A stretch of 38,330 nucleotides of DNA, taken from assembly GCA_900552795.1 (NCBI GenBank), contig USBB01000025.1:1-38330 (forward strand), read 5' to 3'. Made by a program: the position numbers and the translations under genes. Of this stretch, positions 27,391 to 35,657 are shown piece by piece. The notes beneath the pieces are model-generated. The model made no database searches. It was not told where the DNA came from and worked only from the letters and a program-made list of their open reading frames with translations. This DNA comes from an uncultured Eubacterium sp. (GTDB lineage Bacteria > Bacillota > Clostridia > Lachnospirales > Lachnospiraceae). Each line of letters opens with the position of its first letter. Positions within the stretch are counted from its first letter, which is position 1.

Positions 27391-28707
27391 ATGTATTTAG
27401 AAAAATTGAAACTTCATAACTTTAGATGCTACGAAAAGCTCGAAATAGATTTTAATAGACAATTAACGGTGCTGGTTGGAAAAAATGGTAGTGGAAAAAC
27501 AACTGTTTTGGAAGCAATAGCTATTGCGCTCGGGACTTGGTTTGTAGGATTTAATATTGTAAATGCTAAGGGAATAAACAAGAGAACAGATCCATTGAGA
27601 AAAGCTTATCAGATTGGAGCTACAGATGATGTTCAGACACAGTTTCCTGTAGAAATAGAAGCCTGGGGGAAAATCGAAGAGTCAAAAGATCAGATTTTGC
27701 ATTGGAAACGCGAGTTATATACACCTACAGGAACAATGACCACTAAAGATGCTAAAGAAATTGTTGAATATGCAGCAGAATATCAGAAAGCTATTAGTGA
27801 AGGAAGAACAGACATATACCTACCTATGGTTGCCTATTATGGAACAGGTAGATTATGGGATTATCATAGACAAAAGAGAACTGATGTTTTTAAAGTTAGT
27901 TCGAGGACAAATGGATATATAGATTGTTTGGATGGAACTGCAAATGTAAAATTGATGATGGATTGGTTCCAAATTATGACTATTAATAAGTATCAACGAC
28001 AGGAAGAAAATTTGGAGTCAAATCCGGAATTGGATACTGTTTATTTGGCAATGGAAAAATGTTTGACAAATTTGTCTGGATATAGTGATGTGAAAATTCG
28101 ATATAATATGGGCACACAAGAATTAGACGTTTATTATTCAGAACAAGATAAACAAAGAATGCGCATTCCATTGAATCAATTGAGTGATGGTTATAAGGGA
28201 ATGATTAGTTTGGTTGCTGATATTGCATATCGTATGGCTACATTGAATCCACAATTAGGTACAGAAGTGTTAAGTAAAGGGGATGGAGTTGTATTAATAG
28301 ACGAGGTGGATTTACATTTACATCCAGCCTGGCAGCAAAAAGTTATTGATAATTTAATGAATATATTTCCTAAAGTGCAATTTATTGTTAGTACTCATGC
28401 ACCAGCTATTATTAGCTCGGTAAAAACAGATAAATTGCGTATTTTGAGCAATAAAGAAGTTTGTATGACCGCTAATCAAGTATATGGAAAAGATGTCAAT
28501 TCTGTTATGAAAGAGATAATGGGAGTAAATGATAGACCTGATCAATTTGTTGAGCTTTTTGAGAAGTTTTATCGGTTACTTTCTGAAAAAAAATACGATG
28601 AAGCAGGTGCTGTTTTGGATAAGCTTGATGAAGAACGAGGATATCATGATCCTGAAATCGTAAAATGCAGAGTAAAACTGAAGTTAGAACGTATGCGGGG
28701 CAAATAG
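27391..28707 (+). CDS. ptuA: Septu ATPase PtuA
   Basis: This 438-residue RecF/OLD-like SMC-type ATPase opens with L-H-N-F-R-C-Y-E-K-L and Walker A V-G30-K-N-G-S-G-K36-T-T. The ABC-type signature L264-S-D-G and Walker B V-V-L-I-D304-E305-V-D-L-H-L-H-P follow, then S-T-H-A-P as the switch histidine. The HNH gene begins one base after its stop, so PtuA-PtuB make the two-gene Septu anti-phage system. In that system a PtuA oligomer restrains or guides the PtuB nuclease, with nucleotide sensing proposed as the trigger. GAGAGGA precedes the ATG. No reverse transcriptase is nearby, so it is not the retron-associated form. Confidence 0.88.
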   Translation: MYLEKLKLHNFRCYEKLEIDFNRQLTVLVGKNGSGKTTVLEAIAIALGTWFVGFNIVNAKGINKRTDPLRKAYQIGATDDVQTQFPVEIEAWGKIEESKDQILHWKRELYTPTGTMTTKDAKEIVEYAAEYQKAISEGRTDIYLPMVAYYGTGRLWDYHRQKRTDVFKVSSRTNGYIDCLDGTANVKLMMDWFQIMTINKYQRQEENLESNPELDTVYLAMEKCLTNLSGYSDVKIRYNMGTQELDVYYSEQDKQRMRIPLNQLSDGYKGMISLVADIAYRMATLNPQLGTEVLSKGDGVVLIDEVDLHLHPAWQQKVIDNLMNIFPKVQFIVSTHAPAIISSVKTDKLRILSNKEVCMTANQVYGKDVNSVMKEIMGVNDRPDQFVELFEKFYRLLSEKKYDEAGAVLDKLDEERGYHDPEIVKCRVKLKLERMRGK

Positions 28708-28708
28708 A

Positions 28709-29431
28709 ATGATAGAAATAAAGAAAAATACTGAACCGATTGAACTTCGAACGTTAAGAGAACAGGCCGCAAGAGATGGACTTTCACCGGAAGACGCGTA
28801 TAAAAGGCTGCAACGCAACTCAGAATTGAAAAAGAAAGTCAAAGATTCTCTGATTACAGAGCAGGGAAAATTGTGTGCATATTGTATGTGCAGAATCCCA
28901 AGAAATGATGTTGCCGTAGAGATTGCACCTATAACAATTGAACACTTTATTCCAAGAAATCCAGAAGATGGAAGAGATATTGGACAAGGATTGGATTATA
29001 ATAATTTATTGGCAGTTTGCAATGGAAACAGAGGACCTAAGGGAACACGACATGAGAATGATTTAACATGCGATGCTCATCGTAAAAATACTGAGTTTAT
29101 GAAAATAAATCCATGTGATCCGGAAACATTGCAGACTATTACATATACATTGGATGGAAAAATCGATGCAACGGATATAGATGTAAGGAAAGATCTTGTG
29201 GATACCTTGAATCTAAACTGTCAAACATCACCTTTAATTTCGGAGAGAAAGGCAGCGTTAGACGGATTGATCGAAGAAATTTGTACTATTGAAGATGAGG
29301 AAGGTTTGCGCACATTTTGTGGAGAAATACTTGATAGCTTCCAAAATGAAACGGGTGAAAAAACTCCATATGTAGGAATATTAATTTGGTATCTTCGACA
29401 GTTGGTTGCTCCAGTAGATGCTGATCGTTAA
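28709..29431 (+). CDS. ptuB: Septu HNH endonuclease PtuB
   Basis: This 240-residue protein has an HNH nuclease core with a zinc site: C-A-Y-C-M-C, then T-I-E-H-F-I-P-R, D-Y-N-N-L-L-A-V-C-N-G and L-T-C-D-A-H-R-K. This is the pattern of the TIGR02646-type HNH proteins found in Septu and in Ec78-type retrons. It begins one base after ptuA, indicating coupled translation. When released or activated it would cut DNA. The catalytic His is in the E-H-F segment. The C-terminal third is helical and probably contacts PtuA. Nothing appears truncated. Confidence 0.88.
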   Translation: MIEIKKNTEPIELRTLREQAARDGLSPEDAYKRLQRNSELKKKVKDSLITEQGKLCAYCMCRIPRNDVAVEIAPITIEHFIPRNPEDGRDIGQGLDYNNLLAVCNGNRGPKGTRHENDLTCDAHRKNTEFMKINPCDPETLQTITYTLDGKIDATDIDVRKDLVDTLNLNCQTSPLISERKAALDGLIEEICTIEDEEGLRTFCGEILDSFQNETGEKTPYVGILIWYLRQLVAPVDADR

Positions 29432-29510
29432 AGTTATTAAAATTTTGAGAAGATTTTATCCGGTTTTCGACTTTTTCTGGGAAAGTGGCAAAAAATATCT
29501 GACAGCGAAT

Positions 29511-29699
29511 TCATTCGCTTAAGGTAAATCTGAAATCATGAACACTTTTATTTCTGTAGCTGGCAACTTTGTCATAAACATAAGCCAAAACCTCTCTTGA
29601 GCCAAACAGATTAGTCAGTACGCATCTTACACCAATATAATAATCATAGTCAGCTTTGGTATAAGAGCAGGCATGAAAAAGTTGTAAAGTGGTGATGGT
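29511..29699 (-). pseudogene. start-less fragment of an unidentified protein
   Basis: The minus strand has 63 open codons with protein-like composition (H-A-C-S-Y-T-K-A-D-Y-D-Y-Y-I-G-V-R, then F-G-S-R-E-V-L-A-Y-V-Y-D-K-V-A) ending in a TGA. No start codon or ribosome site is present, and an in-frame stop precedes it. It looks like the C-terminal remnant of a gene cut by insertion or deletion. I do not recognise the family. It fills most of the 302-base gap between ptuB and the ParA-like gene. Confidence 0.4.
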
Positions 29700-29733
29700 T
29701 TATATAAAATTGGTAATTATGATTGGAGAAAAA

Positions 29734-30771
29734 ATGGGAAGAGAAAAGATTATAGCATTATTTAATAATAAAGGTGGAGTTAGCAAAACCACTACTACAT
29801 ACAATTTAGGCTGGATGCTTGCTCTTTTGGGAAAGAGGGTGTTAATAATAGATAGCGATCCACAATGTAATCTTACAGGAGTAAGCATAAATTCGACAAG
29901 GGAAACAAAATTAGAGGAGATTTATGAGTCAGATATATCAAATATAAAGTTGGCGTTAGAACCTGTTCTAGGAGGAAGTTTGCGCCCTTTAGAACCAGTT
30001 AAATGTTACGAATTTAAAGAAAATAGTAATTTGTTTCTTCTGCCGGGAAATATTCAATTTTCAGAATACGATGCAACATATAATATTGCTGAAACAATGA
30101 CAGGCAGCTTTGTTATGCTTAAGAATGTTCCGGGGGCATTTAGAAGAATGGTTGATCTAACATCAGATGATTATAATATTGATTATGTGCTTGTTGATAT
30201 GAGTCCTAGTATTTCTGCAACAAATGCAAATATATTTATGCAGTGCGATTATTTTATAGTACCATGTGCTCCGGATTATTTTTGTTATATGGCGATAGAG
30301 GCATTGACTTCTATTTTTCCACGTTGGAATAAAAATTATAAAAATATGGCTGCTAGTGATGTTTTTAAAGAAGCTGAATATAAATTAAAAGAAAATCCTC
30401 CTATATTTTTAGGAACGATTCAGCAGAGGTATCGACCAAGAAATGGAGCTCCTGCGAAGGCGTTTGGGGAATGGATTGATGCTATTAATAATTTAGTAAA
30501 TGAAAAATTATTACCAATATTGAAAGAATATGATATGTGCATTGCGGATGATAAATTGAAATTTTATGAAAATCCGTATAATTTAATGAATATCGCTGAT
30601 TTTAATAGCTTGATTGCTCAATCACAGGAGCATAATACACCTATTTTTCTATTATCACAAGAACAAGTTAAACAAACAGGAATCACTTGGAGTAATATGA
30701 AAAAAAGCAGAGATGAATTTTATGAAACATTTAAAGCGCTGGCTGAAAGAATAATACATATGACACAATAG
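29734..30771 (+). CDS. ParA/Soj-like ATPase paired with a HEPN-type protein
   Basis: About 345 residues of MinD/ParA type. The deviant Walker A is F-N-N-K13-G-G-V-S-K18-T-T-T-T, followed by L-I-I-D-S-D-P-Q, L-V-D-M-S-P-S and P-C-A-P-D-Y-F. ParA ATPases dimerise on ATP and usually partition DNA or position complexes. There is no parB, no centromere-like repeat array and no plasmid replication gene here; instead the next gene, 44 bases downstream, encodes a HEPN-type protein. A role as sensor or switch for that effector is an inference. The start is ATG 29734, five bases after GGAG; an in-frame ATG at 29689 has no such site. Confidence 0.8.
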   Translation: MGREKIIALFNNKGGVSKTTTTYNLGWMLALLGKRVLIIDSDPQCNLTGVSINSTRETKLEEIYESDISNIKLALEPVLGGSLRPLEPVKCYEFKENSNLFLLPGNIQFSEYDATYNIAETMTGSFVMLKNVPGAFRRMVDLTSDDYNIDYVLVDMSPSISATNANIFMQCDYFIVPCAPDYFCYMAIEALTSIFPRWNKNYKNMAASDVFKEAEYKLKENPPIFLGTIQQRYRPRNGAPAKAFGEWIDAINNLVNEKLLPILKEYDMCIADDKLKFYENPYNLMNIADFNSLIAQSQEHNTPIFLLSQEQVKQTGITWSNMKKSRDEFYETFKALAERIIHMTQ

Positions 30772-30793
30772 AAAGAAATAGATTATTTCTTTC
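30771..30793 (+). repeat. perfect hairpin between the ParA-like and HEPN genes
   Basis: GAAAGAAATA (30771-30780) and TATTTCTTTC (30784-30793) form a 10-bp stem with a three-base GAT loop, starting on the last base of the ParA stop codon. No T run follows, so it is not a standard terminator. It is 23 bases before the HEPN gene start and may set the ratio of the two products or be a cleavage or protection site in the mRNA. Confidence 0.6.
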
Positions 30794-30815
30794 AGCAATT
30801 AAGAAGGTGACAATA

Positions 30816-31769
30816 ATGGGCTATGATGCATATGTGCATATAAATAAGAAATATACAAAAGCAAATATTGAAAAGCTATTGTTAATGTTGGGATACGAAA
30901 AAAGAAAAGATTTTTTTTATTGTGGCAATGATGATGAATATAAGTATTTTACAGGTGTCCAGGTTTGGCTGTGCGATGAAAATAAAGAGGAGCGGATATA
31001 TAATGTTAGATGTCCAATCTTTGCGGTAGCTTATGATTTAAAAAAAGTGAATGAAACTATTAGGAGTCTAAAACAATACTGTGATGCTACATTTGAAAGT
31101 GATATTGGGAAAAATAGATATTTTCCAGAAAGCCAGTTTACTAAAGGTGCAGAAAGCGGGTGTTATTTTGCTGTAGAGAGGCTGTTTAATAATTTTACTA
31201 ATTTAAGGTATGCTTTGAGCAAATATCCAGCAGATATGGAGGGTGATAAAGAATTATATAAGATAGGAGGACATCTAACCCTTGATATGTTTAATGCAAA
31301 TGTTTATTCAACATATTTGTGTTCACTAATAGAAGAATATTTTAGATCTACATATATCGCATTATTAAAATATTCTGACAGAAAGGAAAAAATATTAAAA
31401 GTTAAATTTACACCATATGATTTGGTAGATATTAGTAATGGAGATAAAACAGTAGAAGAGGTATTTGCAAGGACATTATCGTTTCAAAATATACATAATA
31501 TTTGTTATAATTTTCATGACTTAAATAGCAAACTCGATATAGGACATGCGCTAAAGAGTCCTTATCGTAATAGAAAGAAAAATTTATATGAGCAGATTGA
31601 TGAGATTTTAGAAAGAAGACATGGTTTGATACATAGACTAGAAATTGACTATGATTATCGTACATATAACTTACAGAGAGACATAGATGATGTAATTATT
31701 GCAATTAAGAGAACATATTGTTATATTTGTAATTCATATGGATGGGAGAAAAAAGAATTAAGTTTGTAA
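30816..31769 (+). CDS. HEPN-type candidate RNase
   Basis: This 317-residue protein has an unrecognised N-terminal half (M-G-Y-D-A-Y-V-H-I) and a helical C-terminal half. That half carries I-L-E-R-R268-H-G-L-I-H273-R-L, an Rx4H motif in the helix context of HEPN domains (I-D-E-I-L-E before it, I-D-Y-D after). HEPN proteins are metal-free RNases used in toxin-antitoxin, Cas and abortive-infection systems. AAGGTGA lies five bases before ATG 30816; a GTG at 30807 would overlap that site. It follows the ParA-like gene with a hairpin between. HEPN rests on the motif and its surroundings only. Confidence 0.6.
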   Translation: MGYDAYVHINKKYTKANIEKLLLMLGYEKRKDFFYCGNDDEYKYFTGVQVWLCDENKEERIYNVRCPIFAVAYDLKKVNETIRSLKQYCDATFESDIGKNRYFPESQFTKGAESGCYFAVERLFNNFTNLRYALSKYPADMEGDKELYKIGGHLTLDMFNANVYSTYLCSLIEEYFRSTYIALLKYSDRKEKILKVKFTPYDLVDISNGDKTVEEVFARTLSFQNIHNICYNFHDLNSKLDIGHALKSPYRNRKKNLYEQIDEILERRHGLIHRLEIDYDYRTYNLQRDIDDVIIAIKRTYCYICNSYGWEKKELSL

Positions 31770-31801
31770 AGTGAAAAGTGAATGGATGTGTATAAATAAT
31801 A

Positions 31802-31855
31802 TTTAAGACAGCGGAAATGGTTCCGTGGGACGCTATTGAGGAAAAGTATGCTTAA
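31802..31855 (+). pseudogene. scrap of a transposase N-terminus
   Basis: A short frame reads F-K-T-A-E-M-V-P-W-D-A-I-E-E-K-Y-A and then a stop. V-P-W-D-x-I-E-x-x-Y-A is the N-terminal hallmark of IS5/IS1182-type transposases. The rest is gone. The surrounding gap (31770-32222, 453 bases) has an imperfect G/C hairpin near 31963-31992 and no other gene I can support. It marks the right edge of the defence island. Confidence 0.5.
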
Positions 31856-32178
31856 ATCAATTTCTCCAATTAAATTTGGACATGTGAATGATTACCAACA
31901 TTTTTTACATTGATTGTAGTGTTGTGAGCTTTCCTCGATAAGAAAAACAAGAGAAAATAAAAATGCCTGCCCTGTTTGAGCCAGGACGGGTTCCTTTGTG
32001 TAAGATTATATAATACCAGTTTTGGAAACTCCAATTTTTGAAGTGGACCAAAGACAATACCTTATGTTTTATCTGGTGTTTATCAGGAACCGTCAGACAT
32101 GATAATTATTATGGATAACATCTGATGAAGGAAGAAGCCCTTCTTTAGTTATCTGATTTACAGAAACTTATTAACCAA

Positions 32179-32196
32179 GTAGTCTTGATTGACTAC
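32179..32196 (+). repeat. small hairpin upstream of the membrane-anchored protein
   Basis: GTAGTC / GACTAC with a TTGATT loop makes a 6-bp perfect stem. It overlaps a possible TTGATT -35, with TATACT at 32205-32210 as -10, but the 14-base spacer is short. It could be an operator; evidence is slim. Confidence 0.3.
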
Positions 32197-32222
32197 ACCA
32201 TAATTATACTAGGATATAGAAA

Positions 32223-32750
32223 ATGAAATTTAATTTTAATAAAAAAATGGTTAGCACAATAGTGATATTGATTTTTGGCGTAGCAATTACAGTTGTAGCA
32301 CTGTCTGCAAAGAATATAGCGCTTGAAAATAAAACAAGCTCAGAAATAGCCACAGAGGCAGTATCAGCTACAGAGATGATATTGGATACAGAAAATACAG
32401 AGACTAGTAATGTGGATAAGAATTCATCAGATTCCTCAAAAGACAAAGCAACAGTAGTCGATGATAAGGACAAATCTGGTGATACAAAGAGCTCATCAGA
32501 AAACACCTATAATAATGATTCCAGGAATTCATATGAGACTGATATAATGAAAAATGATGAATCAGAAAACACTTCAGACGATGTAAATAAAACAGGTGAT
32601 AAGATTGATAAAAAATCTGAAATAAACAATTCAGGAGATAGTGGTTCAGGCACAGATGATTCAAATAATGACAATTCAGGAATGAATAATAATAATGAAC
32701 CGAAATCTGATAACGGAGTGATAGAGCTTCCAATTATACCGATTGACTAA
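32223..32750 (+). CDS. membrane-anchored, Ser/Asn/Asp-rich disordered protein
   Basis: This 175-residue protein has one N-terminal hydrophobic segment (about residues 9-30, V-S-T-I-V-I-L-I-F-G-V-A-I-T-V-V-A) with positive charges before it, so it is exported and either anchored or cleaved. The rest is low-complexity, rich in Ser, Asn, Asp, Thr and Glu, ending in a hydrophobic I-E-L-P-I-I-P-I-D tail. No domain is recognisable and no cell-wall sorting motif is present. AGGA lies eight bases before the ATG. The papain-like protease gene follows after 74 bases on the same strand. It may be a surface spacer or protease substrate; no function is claimed. Confidence 0.65.
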   Translation: MKFNFNKKMVSTIVILIFGVAITVVALSAKNIALENKTSSEIATEAVSATEMILDTENTETSNVDKNSSDSSKDKATVVDDKDKSGDTKSSSENTYNNDSRNSYETDIMKNDESENTSDDVNKTGDKIDKKSEINNSGDSGSGTDDSNNDNSGMNNNNEPKSDNGVIELPIIPID

Positions 32751-32810
32751 TGTGACGTCAGTTGTGGTTTTACCTACATTTGAAGAAGAAACGTAAGAGG
32801 AGTTAATACA

Positions 32811-32828
32811 ATGGAGAAAGTCGAATGA
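32811..32828 (+). promoter_or_regulatory. five-codon leader ORF overlapping the protease start
   Basis: ATG 32811 follows AAGAGGAG (32795-32802) by eight bases, encodes M-E-K-V-E and stops at a TGA that overlaps the protease ATG (ATGA). The leader itself contains GGAG, eight bases from the protease start. Either translation is coupled through the leader, or only the internal GGAG is used. Confidence 0.4.
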
Positions 32829-35338
32829 AGACAAAAAAGTTTTTATCATTGGTGTTAAGTGCGGCTATGATATTAGGTGTGGCTGTTCCGGTGGCAGCAG
32901 AACCGGTGTCAGCAGGACAAGGCGTTGAAGCAGAACAACAGCCAATTGTAGAAAATAGCATTACAAGTGGATATATTCTGAGTGATTTGGATTATAATAC
33001 ACCGGTGTATGAACCGGATGAGGCGGTGCCGTATTCTGATGATTGGGGATATTCTGCAGATGAAACTATAGAGAGCAAGTATCCGGCTAATGGAGTCAGC
33101 GATATCAAAGCGAAATATCCGTCTGTTCGTAATCAAAATCCTCTTGGCACATGCTGGACATTTTCGTCAATAGGCCTTGCAGAGTTTGATCTGATTAATG
33201 ATGGTGCGTTTGATAAAAATATAGATCTTAGTGAACTGCATCTGGCATATTATGCATATAATTCGCTGTTAGATCCGCTTGGTGGAACAGATGGGGACTA
33301 TGCAAAGTACTATATGAATAATACAAGTGTTCAGTATGGTTATCTCAATCGTGGTGGCAACTATTTGATGGCGGCACGCAGAATGGGACAGTGGTGTGGT
33401 CCGGTAAGCGAGAGTGATGTACCATATAGTAAGGTGGCAAGCAACGGATATACAGCAAGCACTATTGATACTTTTCTTAATACAGGTTTATCTGATGAAT
33501 ATGCATATTCAAAGGATAAGGCACATCTGGAAAATACATACATGATTAATATCAAGGAAAATGCATCAGATGTGAAAAAAGCCATAAAAAAATATGGTGC
33601 AGTGGGAATTATGTATAGTCATAATGATAACGGATATCATTACATAAATAACAGTTATAATGATAAAACAAATAACAGAGCAGGTCATGCGGTAATGGTT
33701 GTTGGATGGGATGATAACTATTCTAAAGATAATTTCAGAGATGGTGTTAAACCTGAAAAAGATGGTGCATGGCTTATTCGTAATAGTTGGGGAGACGGAA
33801 CCGGTTCATATTATAATCAGAGTTATTTCTGGATGTCATATGAAACGTTTTCTTTATCCGATACGGCTTGGGTGTTTGATTTTTCTGCTAATGATGGATA
33901 TGATAACAATTATCAGGTTGATGGAGGATTAAATGTAGCCCATCAAAGCGGTTACAGAAAATTGGCCAATGTTTTTACTACTCAGGCAAAACAGGGAGTA
34001 TCTTCTGAGGACTTAAAAGCAGTTTCCCTGTCTATTACATCTAAAACAAATGTTAATTATACAATAGAGATATATACAGATTTAAAAGATAAGACAAAGC
34101 CAACCAGCGGAACAAAGCAGGAGACTGCTACCACTACAGGGCAGACAACCTATGCCGGAGTATATACCATTCCACTTAAAGCAGGGGTTAATCTGAAGCC
34201 TGGGACAAGCTATTCGGTTGTAGTGACTACTGATACACCTGCCATTGACATTGAGGCAGCGATGACCGGTGATGTAAATTATAATAATGAAATGGTGTGG
34301 GAGAATCATGTGTCAAGTGATAATACGGCAAGCTATTATTTCTATGGTACAGGGTTGGCATATTCCCGCAGTTGGAATTATCAGAATGTGTATGGTAATT
34401 TCTGTATTAAAGCATTTACCGCCAATAATGTAGAAAAAGATTCTGAGAAGCTTGTTGGCAGGAGCCTTACTTTAAAAGATAATATTGACATGAACTACTA
34501 TATGGAGCTTCCTGAAAGTATCAAATCAAACAGCAACGCATATATGGAGTTTACGGTGAATAATAGCCAGCCATACAAGGTAAGCGTAAACGATGCAATC
34601 CCTGTTGAGAAAAACGGAAAGGTTATATATAAGTTTGCATGTCCACTAAATGCTGCACAGATGTCAGATACGGTTAAAGCTAAAATGGTGGTGGATGGTA
34701 ATAGTGGAAATGAATACACTTACAGTGTAAAAGAATATGCCACCGAGCTCCTGTCAAAATCAAACGAGTATCCGGAAGAAACCATTAAGCTGGTGAAGGC
34801 ACTCTTAAATTATGGAACCGCAGCGCAGAACTTCTTTAAATATAACACTGATAAGCCGGCAAACGCTATTTTAAGCGATACCGATAAAATTGTCGCAGCG
34901 GCTGATTTTGCTGCATATAAGGCTGTTATTAAAACAGATAGTGCAAATAGTCAGAGTAATGGACTGACATATTACGGAAGCTCTCTGATATGTAAGTCTG
35001 AGATGACAGTAAGACATTATTTTATGGTGAACGAAGGTTGTGATATAAACAATTACAAGTTCAGCTATGTTAATGCAGATGGCAATGAAGTCAGTCTGAC
35101 ACCTAAAAAGGCTTCAGATGGGGTGTATTGTGTAGATATAAACGGAATAATGGCACGCAACCTGAATAGTATTTTTGCATGCAAAGTCACCGAAAAGAAT
35201 AAGGCCTGTATTTTCGAGCTGGACTATGGTCCGTTCAGCTATTCACAGAAGGTCATTGATAGCGGAAATTCATCTACTGAATTAAAAAATCTGGTGAATG
35301 CGCTATATTGGTATTGGTATTATGGATATAGAAATTAA
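32825..35338 (+). CDS. secreted papain-like (C1) cysteine protease with C-terminal repeat domain
   Basis: 837 residues. A signal peptide (K-T-K-K-F then a hydrophobic core ending V-A-A-E) covers about 1-25. The C1A peptidase domain (about 90-370) has its full active site: oxyanion Gln in N-Q-N-P-L-G-T-C110-W-T-F, H288 in A-G-H-A-V-M-V-V-G-W and N320 in I-R-N-S-W-G. An all-beta domain follows (about 375-540). From about residue 545 comes a domain starting G-R-S-L-T-L-K-D-N-I-D and ending in an aromatic W-Y-W-Y-Y-G-Y tail. The same domain ends the neighbouring transglutaminase gene, so it probably anchors or targets both proteins at the cell surface. The gene is likely to act on extracellular proteins. 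A strong terminator follows, so it is separately transcribed from the next gene. Confidence 0.88.
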   Translation: MKTKKFLSLVLSAAMILGVAVPVAAEPVSAGQGVEAEQQPIVENSITSGYILSDLDYNTPVYEPDEAVPYSDDWGYSADETIESKYPANGVSDIKAKYPSVRNQNPLGTCWTFSSIGLAEFDLINDGAFDKNIDLSELHLAYYAYNSLLDPLGGTDGDYAKYYMNNTSVQYGYLNRGGNYLMAARRMGQWCGPVSESDVPYSKVASNGYTASTIDTFLNTGLSDEYAYSKDKAHLENTYMINIKENASDVKKAIKKYGAVGIMYSHNDNGYHYINNSYNDKTNNRAGHAVMVVGWDDNYSKDNFRDGVKPEKDGAWLIRNSWGDGTGSYYNQSYFWMSYETFSLSDTAWVFDFSANDGYDNNYQVDGGLNVAHQSGYRKLANVFTTQAKQGVSSEDLKAVSLSITSKTNVNYTIEIYTDLKDKTKPTSGTKQETATTTGQTTYAGVYTIPLKAGVNLKPGTSYSVVVTTDTPAIDIEAAMTGDVNYNNEMVWENHVSSDNTASYYFYGTGLAYSRSWNYQNVYGNFCIKAFTANNVEKDSEKLVGRSLTLKDNIDMNYYMELPESIKSNSNAYMEFTVNNSQPYKVSVNDAIPVEKNGKVIYKFACPLNAAQMSDTVKAKMVVDGNSGNEYTYSVKEYATELLSKSNEYPEETIKLVKALLNYGTAAQNFFKYNTDKPANAILSDTDKIVAAADFAAYKAVIKTDSANSQSNGLTYYGSSLICKSEMTVRHYFMVNEGCDINNYKFSYVNADGNEVSLTPKKASDGVYCVDINGIMARNLNSIFACKVTEKNKACIFELDYGPFSYSQKVIDSGNSSTELKNLVNALYWYWYYGYRN
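34745..34969 (+). repeat. direct repeat, copy 1 (C-terminal domain coding)
   Basis: This 225-base stretch aligns without gaps to 38106-38330 and is nearly identical, with several runs of more than 40 identical bases. It codes for the Y-A-x-E-L-L-S-K-S-N-E-Y-P part of the shared domain. Flanking domain sequence is much less similar at DNA level, which points to gene conversion or recent exchange. Confidence 0.9.
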
Positions 35339-35354
35339 AAAGACTGCATAATTA

Positions 35355-35406
35355 AAACCACCGCAGATTTTAACGCTTTAACTAAGCTAAATTCCTGCGG
35401 TGGTTT
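35355..35406 (+). terminator. rho-independent terminator after the protease gene
   Basis: A 12-bp perfect stem, AAACCACCGCAG / CTGCGGTGGTTT (35355-35366 and 35395-35406), with a 28-base loop, followed by CTTTTG. It begins 16 bases after the protease stop. The remaining gap to 35657 shows no supportable gene; a minus-strand frame at 35416-35619 has only a TTG start and no ribosome site. Confidence 0.85.
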
Positions 35407-35657
35407 CTTTTGTGCTTATCGGCTTAACAAGCTTATCGTTTGTTGTGCATCATGTTCGATAAGTAGATCTATAATATGATCACATGAAATAATCAATGAA
35501 ATAGAAAGAAATGATACACAGGCTAAGGAAACCCAATAATTGTTAATTAAATTATTGCAACATGCATAATAAAATAGTAATATGGAACTATAAGTTATCA
35601 ATAAACTGAAACAATGCAATGCTGTTTTATAATGGCAGAAGTCGGGAGGAACAACGT

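Noticed and set aside
35416..35619. 67-codon hydrophobic minus-strand frame
   Set aside because: It begins with TTG, has no ribosome site, and lies in an AT-rich gap after a terminator; probably chance.
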